Below are positions 16,485 through 26,667 of a stretch of DNA of 64,000 nucleotides, in pieces. Within the stretch, counting starts at the first letter, position 1, and each line of letters begins with the position of its first letter. The notes beneath the pieces are model-generated. The model was not told the origin of the DNA and made no database searches. It was given only the letters and a program-made list of their open reading frames with translations. The stretch spans positions 5,270,001-5,334,000 of the forward strand of contig NZ_CP092431.1 of the NCBI RefSeq assembly GCF_022385335.1. Reading direction: 5' to 3'. Source of the DNA: Streptomyces deccanensis. GTDB lineage: Bacteria > Actinomycetota > Actinomycetes > Streptomycetales > Streptomycetaceae. The translations under genes and the position numbers were made by a program.

Positions 16485-16536
16485 GACCCACCCGGCCGAC
16501 GGGGCAGGTCGGCGATGGGCCCGGAACGGGCCCCGT

Positions 16537-17268
16537 TCAGCTCGCGCACAGTTGGTAGCCCACTCCTCTGACCGTTCGTATGAGGGACTGGCCCGGCTCG
16601 CCCAGTTTGCGGCGCAGATAGTAGATGTACGTGTCGACGACGCCCGAGCCCTCGTCGCGGTGGTTCCAGACGCGTTCCTGGATCTGGCGCCGGGACAGCA
16701 CCCGGCCGGGGTTCTCCATCAGGTAGCGCAGGAGGGCGAATTCGGTGGTGGTGAGCTCGACGGGGCGGCCGTCGGCCCAGACCTGGTGGGCGTCGATGTC
16801 GAGCTGGACCGCGCCGGCGCTGAGGCGGTTGCGGTCGGGCGCGGAGTGTCCGCCGCCGGCCCGGCGCAGCAGGGCGCGCACGCGGGCGGCGATCTCCTTC
16901 AGCTCGAAGGGCTTGACGACGAAGTCGTCGCCGCCCATGTCCAGCCCGCGGACCCGGTCGTCGACGCCGCCGAGCCCGGTGAGGAACAGCACCGGGACCG
17001 TGTTGCCCCGGTCGCGCAGCGTCCGGCACACCTCGAAGCCGCTCAGGTCGGGGAGGTTGACGTCGAGGAGGATCAGATCGGGGTCGTACCGGGTGACGGC
17101 CTGGAGGGCCTGGCGGCCGGTGGCCGCGGCGGTCACCTGGTGGCCGAGGAACTCCAGCGCCATCGTCAGCATGGAGCGGATCCCCTCCTCGTCGTCCACG
17201 ACGAGGAGGCGCCCCGGCGAACCGGCGGGCGGGACTGTTGAAGAGGCGGAGGGCACAGGCGTGGTCAT
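16537..17268 (-). CDS. OmpR/PhoB-family response regulator
   Basis: 243 residues. The receiver domain (20-135) has acidic Asp25/Asp26 (LLVVDDEEG), phospho-acceptor Asp69 (LILLDVNLPDLSG), Thr in VLFLTGLGG and Lys in DFVVKPFE. The winged-helix domain (about 150-243) has LTTTEFALLRYLMENPGRVLSRRQI, the recognition helix GSGVVDTYIYYLRRKLG and a final wing IRTVRGVGYQL. ATG 17266-17268 is preceded by AAGGAACAGG. A TTG at 17310 would extend into the near-palindrome CCTCAGATTGAGG at 17291-17303, which looks regulatory instead. It is first gene of the operon with the sensor kinase. Confidence 0.93.
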   Translation of the reverse strand: MTTPVPSASSTVPPAGSPGRLLVVDDEEGIRSMLTMALEFLGHQVTAAATGRQALQAVTRYDPDLILLDVNLPDLSGFEVCRTLRDRGNTVPVLFLTGLGGVDDRVRGLDMGGDDFVVKPFELKEIAARVRALLRRAGGGHSAPDRNRLSAGAVQLDIDAHQVWADGRPVELTTTEFALLRYLMENPGRVLSRRQIQERVWNHRDEGSGVVDTYIYYLRRKLGEPGQSLIRTVRGVGYQLCAS

Positions 17269-17707
17269 GTCCTGTTCCTTTGCGACCGTGGCCTCAGATT
17301 GAGGTCTCAAGTTTCGAACAGGGCCGTATCGTCACACGTACCGGCAGGTAAGGGAGACCGCTTCCGGCATCATTCGGAATCCCCCGTTCCCCGCAACTCG
17401 CCCGCGGCGCCCTCCCGGCTCACCGCGCACCCCTGGGGGCGCTGAGCAAGGATGTCGACCTCGGGCCCCTCTCCGTTCACCTGTCATCACGTCATGGCCA
17501 CATATTGCTCCCGTGAACCCCTAGGCATGTTCAGGCCATTCTTGGTTGCCTGCTGCTCAGGTGAGTGTCCGGGGCATGTCTTTCACCTCGGCTGCCCCCT
17601 CCCCGCCATCGCTTTCCGGCCATACCGGCGGGTAGCAAGTTAAGTCGCGCACGTCTTGATCCAGTAATCCCCCGGCACTCCGTTCACTGCCGTCACACAG
17701 GGGATGC
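17269..17707. other. Divergent intergenic region between the two-component operon and the RHS gene
   Basis: About 440 bases. Near the regulator start lies CCTCAGATTGAGG (17291-17303), a possible autoregulatory site. The remainder is less GC-rich than the flanking genes and should hold the RHS promoter. A 63-codon open stretch at 17452-17643 (plus) lacks a ribosome binding site and is not called. No transposon ends or tRNA are seen. Confidence 0.5.
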
Positions 17708-20700
17708 ATGATGCGCACGCGGATACGAAGACTCGTCATCTCGGTTCTGGCCCTGGCCCTGATCGTCATCACGGGAGCGGTTCCGTCAACCGCCCTGTCC
17801 ACGACCGCCACCGCCGACAACACCGCCGCGGCCACCCGGACCGCGCCCGCCGCCAGAACCGCGGCGGACCTCCCGAAACCACCCAAGGCCATGACCCTGG
17901 CCGAGCGGCGCAAGCAGGTGAAGCAGTCCCGGGACGAGCTGTCGCCGATGCGCGGGTACGCCGACTCACCCGGCAGGAAACCCAAGGGCAAGCCTCACCC
18001 CCGCCCCGACGGAACCGACATGAAGCACGGCCCCGCCGCCGACGAGTCTGAGAACGGAACCGCCGGCAAGACCCTCACCCCCCAGGCTGCCGCCGCGACC
18101 TCCGACCCGGCGTGGGTGTCCGCCTGGGCCGTCGCCTGGCCGGGCGAGTTGTCCATCGGCGGACAGGTGAAGTTCTCCTCCGGTACGGGGGCCAACTATT
18201 CCGGGCTGTGGATGTACGTCCTCGACGAGGCCGGGACCATCGTCTACGACCAGGAGATCAACCGGGCCACGGACGACCCGGTCAACAAGGACCTGGATAA
18301 CGGGGCCTGGTGCTACGGCTGGTGGGCCGGCAACGGCGGCTCCCACCCCGCCGACCAGTGCTTCTGGTGGACCGGCAACAAGCTGGGCGGGCACCTGGAG
18401 GACGGCAAGGAGTACTACGCCTGGATCTTCCTCAAGGGCTCCGACGGGACCTGGAGCCCGAACGGGACGACGTCCCCGCTGGTGGAGGCCTTCTACACCC
18501 CGGAGATCCCCGGCGCGCAGGCCGGTATCTGCTCCTGCTACGCCCAGGCCCACCGCGCCGACCCGATCAACACGGCCACCGGCATGTTCTTCGAGCAGCT
18601 CACCGACGCACGCCTGGTCGGTGTCGGTGAGCAGGTGTCCCTGGAGCGCACGTATCGCTCGAACTCCGCCAAGTCCGGGCTGCTGGGACGCGGTTGGGCG
18701 ACACCCTTCGACGTCAGGCTGACCGTCGCCACGGACAAGGCGACGTACCAGGCCGACGACGGCGCCGAGTTCGTCTTCACGCAGGCGAGCGACGGGACGT
18801 ACACGGCTCCGGCGGGGTCGGCGGCCAAGCTCGTCAAGGGCGGCGCCACCTACACCGTCACCACGCCCGATCACACCAGGCGGACGTTCAGCGGCACCGG
18901 GCAACTGACGTCCGTCGTGGACGGGTCCGGACAGGGGCTCACGCTGACGTACGCCTCCGGCAGGCTGTCCTCGGTCAAGGACGCGGCGGGCCGTACGACC
19001 GACTTCACGCTGAACGCCGACGGCCAGGTCACGAAGGTGGGTCTGCCGGACGCCACCTCGGTGTCGTACGCCTACACGGACGGTCTGCTGACCTCCGTCA
19101 CCGACCCGGCGGGCAAGGTCTCCTCGTACGCCTACGGCACCGACAAGCGGCTGTCCTCGTTCACCGATCCGGCGGGCGGCAAGGTCGCCAACACCTATGA
19201 CGCCGACGGTCGGGTCAGCACCCAGACGGACCCCAACGGCAAGAGGACCACCCTCACCTGGGACGGCGAGAGCGAGTCGCACACCACCGCGCCGGACGGG
19301 GGCGTGTGGACCGACATCTACGCCGGCAACGTACTGATGGAGAGCATCGACCCCTACGGCGAGCGCGTCTCCTACAGCTACGACCGCTATCTCCGGCCGG
19401 TCGAGATCACCGACCAGCGCGGCAACAGCACGGAGATGACGTACGACAGCGCCGGGCGCATGCTCACGCGTGGTGCGCCGTCGTCGCTGGGCTACTCGGA
19501 GAGTTGGACCTACGACAGCGCGGGCAATGTCCTCAGCCACACGGACGGGCGCGGCAACAAGACGACGTACACCTACGACACGAGCAACCGGCTGACCTCC
19601 GGCACCGACCCGGCGGGCGGGAAGACGTCGTACACGTACACCGCGCTGGGTGCCCTGGCGACCGTGACGAGCCCGCGCGGGAAGACGACGACGTACGGGT
19701 ACGACGCGAAGGGGAACCGGACCTCGGTCACCACCCCGCTGGGTGAGAAGTCGACGTTCACGTACGACGACGCGGGGCGGATCACCTCCAAGACCGACCC
19801 CCGGGGCAATGTGGCGGGCGCGGACCCGGCCGACCACACGACCACGTACGCCTATGACGGGCGTGGTCTGCTCAAGTCCGCCACCGATCCGCTGGACCGC
19901 ACCACCACCTACGGCTACAACGGTGCCGAGCAGCTGACCTCGGTGAAGGACCCGGCCGGGAACACCACCACGTACGGGTACGACGACGCCGGCAACCTGA
20001 TCCGGACCACCGACGCGGCCGGCAAGTCGGTCACCCGCACCTTCGACTACGGTGCCCGCCTCACCTCCGAGACGGACCCGCTGGGCAACCGGACCACCTA
20101 CACGTACGACAAGGTGGGCCGGCTGATCGCCTCGGTCTCCGCGCGCGGCAACGTCTCCGGCGCCGACCCGGCCGCGTACACGACGACCTACGCCTACGAC
20201 GCCGCCGGCAACCGCACCTCGGTCACCGACCCGGCCGGCAACTCCGTCACCACCGAGTACGACGCCGTGAACCGGCCCGTCGAGGTGACCGACCCGCTGG
20301 GCAACGCGACGAGCTACACCTACGACGCCGTCGACAACGTCACCAAGGTCACCGACGCCCGCGGCTACGGCGTCTCCTCGGTCTACGACAAGAACGACCG
20401 GGTCAGCAGCACCACCAACCAGCTCTCGAAGACCACGGGCTACACCTACGACGCCGACGGCAATCTGCTCAGCCGCACCTCACCCCTGGGCTTCAAGGAG
20501 TCCTGGACCTACGACGCCGACGGCCGCCAGGCCACCTCGGTGGACCCACGCGGCAACATCTCCGGTGCCGACCCGGTCCAGTTCACCACCACCAACGGGT
20601 ACGACGCCGACGGCAACCTCGTCACCGTCACCGACCCTCTCGGCGGGGTGACGACCACCGCCTACGACGCGGTGGGCAACGTCACCAGGCGCACCGACGC

Positions 20701-23059
20701 CGACAAGCGCGCCACCTCGTACGCCTACGACGAGCTGGACCGGCTCACCACGGTCACCGCCCCCGACGGCGGCACGACCGCCTACGGCTACGACCTGGCG
20801 AGCAACGTCAGCAGGCGCACCGACGCCAACGACCACGTCACCACGTACGGCTACGACGCGGCCCGGAGGCTGACGTCGGTCACCGATCCGCTGGACCGGG
20901 TGACCTCCTACGCGTACGACGCCGAGGGCAACCGGACCAGGAAGACCACCCCGCGCGGCACCACGAACCACACCTATGACACCCGCGGGCTGCTCACCAA
21001 GGTCGACTACTCCGACTCCACACCCGACGTCACGTACGCCTACGACGACGCCGGCCGGATGACGACCCGCGCCAACGCGAAGATGTCCGAGGACTTCGGC
21101 TACGACGCGACTGGCAACCTCACCAAGACCCGGGCCTTCTCGTACACCTACGACGCGGCCGGGCAGATGCTCACCCGCAAGTACTCAGACGGCAACACCA
21201 TCGGCTACTCCTACGACAACGACGGCCGTACGTCGTCCATGACCGCCGACGGGGTCACCACCACCTACACCTGGGACGCGGCGGCCCGTCTGACCCGCTC
21301 CGCGCTGCCCAACACCGAGAACGAGGACCGCGTCTACGACCGGGCCGGCCGGCTGACCTCGGTCACCTCCGCCAAGTCCGGCGCCACGGTCACGAAGACG
21401 GCGCTCACCCTGTCCGCCGCCGGGCTGCCGACGCACGTCGACGTCACCCGGGCCGGGGTCGCCACCGGCGGCTGGGACCTCACCTACGACGCGGCGGGGC
21501 GCCTCACCTCCGGCTGCTTCCCGCAGCCCTGGGTCAGCGGCTGCGCCGCCGCCCGCACCACGTCCTACACGTACGACAAGGTCGGCAACCGGCTGACCTC
21601 CACCCTGGGCACGACCAGCACCGGTTACGCCTACGACGCGGCCGACCAGCTGACGTCCAGCACCACCGGCACCACGACCACCTCCTACGCGTACGACGCC
21701 GAGGGCAACCAGACCAAGGCGGGCGCCGACACCTTCACCTACGACCTGGCCGGGCAGATCTCGGCGGCCAACGTCGCGGGCAGCGCCTACACCTACGACC
21801 ACGACGCGAGCGGCAACCAGGTCACCACCGCCAAGGACGGCACGGTCACCAGCCGCACCCAGTGGGACCCGAACGGGCCGCTGCCTATCCTGGCCACCGA
21901 GTACGACGGTGCCTGGGCGATCAAGCAGTCATACCGCTACGACCCGCTGGGGCAGCCCACCGCCACCGAGACCGGCTCCGGCACGCTCTTCTACTACCAC
22001 CACGACACCCAGGGCTCCCCGGTCGACGTCACCGGCAGCACGGGGACCGTCCACCAGCGCTGGGCCTACGACCCGTTCGGTACCCGCGTCCTGAACACGG
22101 TCACCAGCGGCGCCCCCGCGAGCACCCCCTCCTACACGGGCGCCCGCTACGAGACGACCACGGGCAACCTGGACCTGCACGCCCGGCAGTACAACACCGG
22201 CACGGGCCGCTTCACCCGCCCGGACCCGGCCACGCGGAGCCTGATGACTCCGTATGTCTCGCCGTATGCCTACGCCGACAACACGCCCACGCGGTACACG
22301 GACCCGAGCGGCCTGACGCCCGATGATCCGAACAACGACCGTGTCGACAGCCTCGGTGAAGGCCTCAAGATCTTCGGCGACGCCTTCATCGATGTCTTCA
22401 AGGCGCCCTTCGAGTTCATGGGCGACGCCCGGGACGCCGTCACCGGCGAGAACGGCGGCGTCGGCGCCTTCACCGACAAGTACCTCCCCGTACGCCCGGC
22501 CTACCGCCTCTTCCGCGCCGAGTACCTCCTGCGCGAACAGGGCTGCGACGCCCTCGCCGACCTGTACGCGGACGCGGCGGACGAATTCGTTCAGCAGCTG
22601 GTCCTGACCGGAGTCGGCGGGCTCACCGGTTGGCGGCGACAGGCGTACGAGTCAGAGGTGTCGACCCTCAATTCGGGAGGTATAGCTCCGCGCGACTCGA
22701 AGGGGAAATACTCCAAGCGTGACGGTGAAGAGGGGCGGGACGGCTCGAACGATGAACTGACGACCTGGGAGAACCTCATTCTGGATGGCGCGACGGTGGT
22801 CGCCAGAGAGGTTTCGGTGAAAGCTCCCGGGTTCAAGGTTCGCAAATTCGACGGGCTCATCAACATAAGCGGTCACTGGTACGGGATCGAGACCAAGGGG
22901 GGAAGCGCCAAGCGTAATCCGGATCAGAAGAAGTTCGACGACTGGCTCAACCTCCCTGGAAACACGGTCACCACGAAGGACGGGCTCGTTCTCGAAGGTG
23001 TGTTCGACTCCTGGATACCGCCGGGTAGCATGAAGTCGCGCGAGCATCTGGACGATTGA
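17708..23059 (+). CDS. RHS/YD-repeat polymorphic toxin with PD-(D/E)XK-like C-terminal domain
   Basis: 1783 residues. A Sec-type signal ([20 protein letters not shown], then a hydrophobic core) is followed by a pre-toxin region (residues 30-270) and a DUF6531-like entry ([19 protein letters not shown], near 280; [11 protein letters not shown]). From about 340 to 1460 there are dozens of YD repeats (GYDAxGNLxxxTDPxGxxTTYxYD). The RHS core ends with [39 protein letters not shown] and DPSGLTP (about 1530). The last 240 residues are variable. Their end has a PD-(D/E)XK signature: Asp1715 in KFDGLI and Glu1728/Lys1730 in YGIETKGG, predicting a DNase. The 3' end uses more A/T-ending codons than the body. 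A probable immunity gene follows. Confidence 0.9.
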   Translation: MMRTRIRRLVISVLALALIVITGAVPSTALSTTATADNTAAATRTAPAARTAADLPKPPKAMTLAERRKQVKQSRDELSPMRGYADSPGRKPKGKPHPRPDGTDMKHGPAADESENGTAGKTLTPQAAAATSDPAWVSAWAVAWPGELSIGGQVKFSSGTGANYSGLWMYVLDEAGTIVYDQEINRATDDPVNKDLDNGAWCYGWWAGNGGSHPADQCFWWTGNKLGGHLEDGKEYYAWIFLKGSDGTWSPNGTTSPLVEAFYTPEIPGAQAGICSCYAQAHRADPINTATGMFFEQLTDARLVGVGEQVSLERTYRSNSAKSGLLGRGWATPFDVRLTVATDKATYQADDGAEFVFTQASDGTYTAPAGSAAKLVKGGATYTVTTPDHTRRTFSGTGQLTSVVDGSGQGLTLTYASGRLSSVKDAAGRTTDFTLNADGQVTKVGLPDATSVSYAYTDGLLTSVTDPAGKVSSYAYGTDKRLSSFTDPAGGKVANTYDADGRVSTQTDPNGKRTTLTWDGESESHTTAPDGGVWTDIYAGNVLMESIDPYGERVSYSYDRYLRPVEITDQRGNSTEMTYDSAGRMLTRGAPSSLGYSESWTYDSAGNVLSHTDGRGNKTTYTYDTSNRLTSGTDPAGGKTSYTYTALGALATVTSPRGKTTTYGYDAKGNRTSVTTPLGEKSTFTYDDAGRITSKTDPRGNVAGADPADHTTTYAYDGRGLLKSATDPLDRTTTYGYNGAEQLTSVKDPAGNTTTYGYDDAGNLIRTTDAAGKSVTRTFDYGARLTSETDPLGNRTTYTYDKVGRLIASVSARGNVSGADPAAYTTTYAYDAAGNRTSVTDPAGNSVTTEYDAVNRPVEVTDPLGNATSYTYDAVDNVTKVTDARGYGVSSVYDKNDRVSSTTNQLSKTTGYTYDADGNLLSRTSPLGFKESWTYDADGRQATSVDPRGNISGADPVQFTTTNGYDADGNLVTVTDPLGGVTTTAYDAVGNVTRRTDADKRATSYAYDELDRLTTVTAPDGGTTAYGYDLASNVSRRTDANDHVTTYGYDAARRLTSVTDPLDRVTSYAYDAEGNRTRKTTPRGTTNHTYDTRGLLTKVDYSDSTPDVTYAYDDAGRMTTRANAKMSEDFGYDATGNLTKTRAFSYTYDAAGQMLTRKYSDGNTIGYSYDNDGRTSSMTADGVTTTYTWDAAARLTRSALPNTENEDRVYDRAGRLTSVTSAKSGATVTKTALTLSAAGLPTHVDVTRAGVATGGWDLTYDAAGRLTSGCFPQPWVSGCAAARTTSYTYDKVGNRLTSTLGTTSTGYAYDAADQLTSSTTGTTTTSYAYDAEGNQTKAGADTFTYDLAGQISAANVAGSAYTYDHDASGNQVTTAKDGTVTSRTQWDPNGPLPILATEYDGAWAIKQSYRYDPLGQPTATETGSGTLFYYHHDTQGSPVDVTGSTGTVHQRWAYDPFGTRVLNTVTSGAPASTPSYTGARYETTTGNLDLHARQYNTGTGRFTRPDPATRSLMTPYVSPYAYADNTPTRYTDPSGLTPDDPNNDRVDSLGEGLKIFGDAFIDVFKAPFEFMGDARDAVTGENGGVGAFTDKYLPVRPAYRLFRAEYLLREQGCDALADLYADAADEFVQQLVLTGVGGLTGWRRQAYESEVSTLNSGGIAPRDSKGKYSKRDGEEGRDGSNDELTTWENLILDGATVVAREVSVKAPGFKVRKFDGLINISGHWYGIETKGGSAKRNPDQKKFDDWLNLPGNTVTTKDGLVLEGVFDSWIPPGSMKSREHLDD

Positions 23060-23090
23060 GTCGGACGAGACAATTCAGCGGAGGACGGCC

Positions 23091-23444
23091 GTGAGCTACG
23101 ATCTTGCGTTCTGGTACGAGGAAGACGCCGTCGACGCCGCGGCCGCCTACGCGAAATATGACGCCATGACGGACGGGGAGTCAGGGGTGGTCGCGCGGAA
23201 CCCGCGGGTTCTGGAATTCCATCGGGACGTCCTGCGGATTCATCCGGACCTCTCGGAAGACATGTCCGAGGAGGAAGCCGAGCGATCTCCCTGGACTTCT
23301 TCCGTCTATTGCAATGGCGAGTGCGTGCTGGTCAGCATCGCCTGGTCCCGGAAGAGCGAGATCGTCGCCGCTCTCGTCGACATGGCGCGCCGCCGAGGCC
23401 TTCTCACCTACGACCCGCAACGGGAGGCGGTCATCGAGGCGTGA
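23091..23444 (+). CDS. Probable immunity protein for the RHS toxin
   Basis: 117 residues, starting at GTG 23091 with GCGGAGGAC upstream, 31 bases after the toxin stop. It is acidic, with no signal peptide or membrane segment, as expected for a cytoplasmic antidote. It opens MSYDLAFWYEEDAVDAAAAYAKYDAM, a start shared (from memory) with a family of small Streptomyces proteins found in similar contexts, and has WTSSVYCNGECVLVSIAW in the middle. Codon use is visibly less GC-biased than the surrounding genome, like the toxin tip, suggesting toxin and immunity were acquired as one module. The immunity role is inferred from position, size and composition. Confidence 0.75.
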   Translation: MSYDLAFWYEEDAVDAAAAYAKYDAMTDGESGVVARNPRVLEFHRDVLRIHPDLSEDMSEEEAERSPWTSSVYCNGECVLVSIAWSRKSEIVAALVDMARRRGLLTYDPQREAVIEA

Positions 23445-23466
23445 TGATCTGATCCGGCCCCAAGGG

Positions 23467-23494
23467 GAGGGCGCCCCCGGTCGGGGGCGCCCTC
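23467..23494. terminator. 12-bp stem bidirectional terminator
   Basis: GAGGGCGCCCCC (23467-23478) pairs perfectly with 23483-23494 across a 4-base loop, between the convergent immunity gene and the secreted Ig-repeat protein gene. Confidence 0.85.
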
Positions 23495-23498
23495 TCTG

Positions 23499-25460
23499 TC
23501 AGCTGGTGTAGATGAAGTACTTCCACGGGCCGTACGTCGTGGTGTTGACGTTGTCGCCCGAGGTCGTGTCGTGGTACTCCGAGCGGAAGCGGAGGCGGAT
23601 GTTCGTGGTCGGGGTGCCGGTGAGGGTCACATCGGACCGGCCCGCGGTGCCGAGGGGGAAGTACTCGGAGCCCCCGTCGTGCCAGGCGCCGTTGTAGTGG
23701 AACTGCAGCTGCAGGCGCTGCTTGCGCTCCGGGTAGTACGACATCGTGGTCTTCAGGACCGGGTCCTTGGACTTGCGGATGTAGTGGTACTTCTGGCCCC
23801 ACGCCGACCGGGTCGTGTAGTGGCCCGAGATCGACGACGAGATGGCGACCTTGGTGTAGACGGTGTTGGTGACCGTCCTCGGCTTGTAGCGCGAGTCGCC
23901 CGCGAACTTCACCGAGAGCTTGGTGTCACGCTTGAGGTCCACGGTGACCGACAGGTTGCCGCTGGAGTTCACCGTCCCCGACTTCACCAGCTTGTTCGGC
24001 CGGTCCGAGCCGTACGGGTCGGCCCAGATCTCGACCTTGCGGTTCTTGTACGTCGTGCCGAGGTGCGCCGTGAACTTCACGTCCGCGCCGTACGCGTACG
24101 TCTTGCGGTTCTTGTCCAGCGTCAGCGTCGGCGTCGCCCGCGAGACCTCGACGGAGCGCGAGGCGGACGCGGCGGTGTGCTCCGCGTCGCCCGCGTACGA
24201 CACCTTGTAGGTGACCTTGCCGCCGGCCGGCGGGGTGTCCGTGAAGGAGAACTTGCCGCCCGTGCCCAGCGTCTTCGTGCCGAGGGACTTGCCCGTGGGG
24301 GACTCCAGGTCGGTCCGGGTGACCGTGAGCGGGGTGCCGGCGGGCAGGGCCAGGCCCGAGGTGAGCTTGCCGGAGACCGTGAGCGACTTGGCGCGGGTGG
24401 CGGTCGCCGGGGCGCTCACGGTGAGGGTGGCGGCGTACTTGCGAGGCGCGTCGAGGACGTGGAAGAGGCTGCCCTCGCCGCTCCCGGTCAGCACGAACAG
24501 CTTCTGGCCGTCGCCGGACCAGCCGATGGAGTGCCCGAAGAACGGCATCCAGTCGCGGGACAGGTTGCGGACGCTCGCGGGCTTGTCGGCGCCGACGGGG
24601 AAGACGTACGTGTCGCCGGCGTCGTCGGTGTCGATGACGGTCGCCGCGACCGTGCCGTCCGGGGCGACACTGACGTTCTGCGGATCGTCGGCAACCGGGT
24701 AGGTGCGCACCTCCGAGAGGTCGGAGAGCCGGTACTCGGTGAGCGCCCTGTTGCTGGGCCCCGCCACCACGACCGACTTGCCGTCCGGCATCAGGGCGGC
24801 GTCCTCGTAGTCGCCGCCCTTCTCGGCGGAGGCGTGGATCACAGGGGTGCCGGAGGAGATGTCGTAGACGACGATCGGGGCCGAGCTGATGCCGAAGTCG
24901 AGGGCCGTCAGGGTGCCCGGGTTGTCGGGATCGGCGAGCAGCACCGGCTGGCCGGACCAGTTGTAGCCGGCCGCGAGGTCCAGGTTCACCGTCGGGGTTT
25001 CGGCGGTGAGGTCGACCGCGCCGATCCCGGAGTCCCAGTTCTGGCCGTAGCCGAACCAGAGCTTGCCGTCGGCGTAGGCCACCCGGTGCGGGGCGGTCTT
25101 CTCGCCGGTCGGGTACTCCGCGCTCAGCGCGAGCGTCGCGGTGTCGACGGCGACGATCTTGTCGGCCTCCGGAGCCGTGGCGTACAGCGTGCCGGAGTCC
25201 GGGCTCAGCTCGAGGTCGTTGACGCCGGGCAGACCGGTGAGGGTCTTCACGACGTTGCCCGCGTAGTCGGCGACGATGACCTTGCCGCCGTCGGAGAGGA
25301 AGACCTGCTGGTGGACGCCGTCGACCACCGTGTCGTCCGCCCAGTCCGAGAGCGGGAACGGCTTGGCGCTGTCGGCCGACGCCGTGGGCGCGACCGCGAG
25401 GGCGGCCGAGCTGAAGAGGACTGCCAGCGCGGTGGCAGCCGGAAGAGTGCGCATACGCAC
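23499..25460 (-). CDS. Secreted beta-propeller protein with Ig-like repeats
   Basis: 653 residues. The signal peptide covers residues 1-30 (ALAVLFSSAALAVAPTASA). Residues 30-340 look like a lactonase/NHL-style propeller: DGGKVIVADYAGNVVKTLTG, VNDLELSPDSGTLYATAPEADKIVAVD, SVAPDGTVAATVIDTDDAGDTYVFPV. Residues 345-560 hold two Ig-like (Big_5/Ig-like repeat) domains, recognisable by the VSYAGDAEHTAASASRSVEV and VKFAGDSRYKPRTVTNTV endings. A last, unassigned, Tyr-rich beta domain (570-653) ends YGPWKYFIYTS. No catalytic residues or sortase signal are visible. The likely site is outside the cell, binding or structural. Start is GTG 25458-25460 or the ATG two codons on. Confidence 0.8.
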   Translation of the reverse strand: MRMRTLPAATALAVLFSSAALAVAPTASADSAKPFPLSDWADDTVVDGVHQQVFLSDGGKVIVADYAGNVVKTLTGLPGVNDLELSPDSGTLYATAPEADKIVAVDTATLALSAEYPTGEKTAPHRVAYADGKLWFGYGQNWDSGIGAVDLTAETPTVNLDLAAGYNWSGQPVLLADPDNPGTLTALDFGISSAPIVVYDISSGTPVIHASAEKGGDYEDAALMPDGKSVVVAGPSNRALTEYRLSDLSEVRTYPVADDPQNVSVAPDGTVAATVIDTDDAGDTYVFPVGADKPASVRNLSRDWMPFFGHSIGWSGDGQKLFVLTGSGEGSLFHVLDAPRKYAATLTVSAPATATRAKSLTVSGKLTSGLALPAGTPLTVTRTDLESPTGKSLGTKTLGTGGKFSFTDTPPAGGKVTYKVSYAGDAEHTAASASRSVEVSRATPTLTLDKNRKTYAYGADVKFTAHLGTTYKNRKVEIWADPYGSDRPNKLVKSGTVNSSGNLSVTVDLKRDTKLSVKFAGDSRYKPRTVTNTVYTKVAISSSISGHYTTRSAWGQKYHYIRKSKDPVLKTTMSYYPERKQRLQLQFHYNGAWHDGGSEYFPLGTAGRSDVTLTGTPTTNIRLRFRSEYHDTTSGDNVNTTTYGPWKYFIYTS

Positions 25461-25785
25461 AGGTTTCGAACCCCCCGGAACGAAAGAAATGGGCGCGTCG
25501 TCGGATGCCGTCGCGCGGGGCCGGTGTGTTCGACCTGTGCCGCGCGTGTGACACCTGTGACGCGTGAGCGAAGACTAGGTCATGCCTCTGACAAGAGGGT
25601 CACAGGGGGTGGTGGGGAACTCAACGTATTTACGGGACGCCCGTCCACTCCGGCGCACGCGCCCTCCACGCACCCCGCGCGCGGTCACCCGAACGGCCCT
25701 GAGGTGCGCCGTCACCCGGTCGGCCCACTGCTATCCACAAGGGGAGGGGACGTATCCGACGTACCCGCGAAGGGAAGAACCACCC
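25461..25785. other. Divergent intergenic region, no gene seen
   Basis: 325 bases between the secreted propeller gene and the channel-like gene. It must carry both promoters. I see TGTGAC written twice (TGTGACACCTGTGACGCG, around 25547-25564) but no clear palindrome. Short open frames here lack ribosome binding sites. Confidence 0.4.
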
Positions 25786-26571
25786 ATGGTCAGCCTGTCC
25801 GTCGACCTGCCCGTCGACTTCACCCAGGGCCTGAACGACGCCTGGTCCAAGGTCGCGCAGTTCGTACCGCAACTCGTCGCCTTCCTCGTCATCCTGGTCG
25901 TCGGCTGGTTCGTCGCGAAACTGGTCTCCCGCGTCGTCGACCGCGTCCTGCGCAAAATCGGCTCCGAGCGCCTCTCCGAACGTGCCGGAACGTCACGGCT
26001 GCTGCGGGACTCCTCGTACGACCTGACCGGCATCCTCCGCCGGATCGTGTACTACGCGCTGATGCTGATGACCCTGCAGTTCGCGCTGGGCGTCTTCGGC
26101 GCGAACCCCGTCAGCGCCCTGATCGACGACATCGTGGGCTGGCTGCCCCGCGCCGTCGTCGCCGTGGTCCTCGTGGTCGTCGCGATGGCCGTCGCGGGCG
26201 CGGTGCGCGGGATCGTCGGGGGCGCGCTCGCCTCCCTCTCCTACGGCCGCGCCCTCGCGACCGCCGTCTGGGCCTGCGTCGTCGGCCTCGGCGTCATCGC
26301 GGCGCTCGGCCAGGCCGGCATCGCCCGCGACGTCACCCGGCCCGTCCTCTACGCCGCGCTCGGCACGGTCGCCGGCATCCTCGTCGTCGGTGTCGGCGGC
26401 GGCCTGATCGGGCCGATGCGGCAGCGCTGGGAGCGGATGCTGACGACGGTGGAGCGGGAGACCGTGCAGGCGCGCGGGAGCGTGGCGGCGTACCGGGCGA
26501 GCCGCGAGGCGGCGATCGGCCACCAGGCCGGCTCCCGCGAGCGGGCGGACACGGCGAGCACCGAGAGCTGA
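25786..26571 (+). CDS. Mechanosensitive-channel-like membrane protein (conserved TM-helix family)
   Basis: 261 residues. A membrane helix at about 25-45 (FVPQLVAFLVILVVGWFVAKLVSRVVDRVLRKIG) shows the conserved TM-helix repeat seen in MscS-related proteins. Further helices lie at 90-110, 115-150 (GWLPRAVVAVVLVVVAMAVAGAVRGIVGGAL), 160-180 and 190-215. The Gly/Ala-packed pore-like helices are present, but a full MscS beta domain is missing, so it belongs to the shorter family (PF05552-type). It may gate in response to tension or act as an accessory; direct evidence is lacking. ATG 25786 is preceded by GAAGGGAAG. The basic C-terminal tail is cytoplasmic. Confidence 0.8.
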   Translation: MVSLSVDLPVDFTQGLNDAWSKVAQFVPQLVAFLVILVVGWFVAKLVSRVVDRVLRKIGSERLSERAGTSRLLRDSSYDLTGILRRIVYYALMLMTLQFALGVFGANPVSALIDDIVGWLPRAVVAVVLVVVAMAVAGAVRGIVGGALASLSYGRALATAVWACVVGLGVIAALGQAGIARDVTRPVLYAALGTVAGILVVGVGGGLIGPMRQRWERMLTTVERETVQARGSVAAYRASREAAIGHQAGSRERADTASTES

Positions 26572-26585
26572 CCGCCACGCACGAC

Positions 26586-26628
26586 GACGGCGGCGCCCGG
26601 CCTCGATGGAGAGCCGGGCGCCGCCGTC
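26586..26628. terminator. 16-bp stem bidirectional terminator
   Basis: GACGGCGGCGCCCGGC (26586-26601) pairs perfectly with 26613-26628 across an 11-base loop. It sits between two convergent genes. Confidence 0.88.
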
Positions 26629-26667
26629 ATGCGTGGTGTTCGTATCCGTCTGGTCCTCTTCGGACGG

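Noticed and set aside
17452..17643. 63-codon open stretch before the RHS gene
   Set aside because: No ribosome binding site, composition unlike genes, and it lies in a divergent promoter region.
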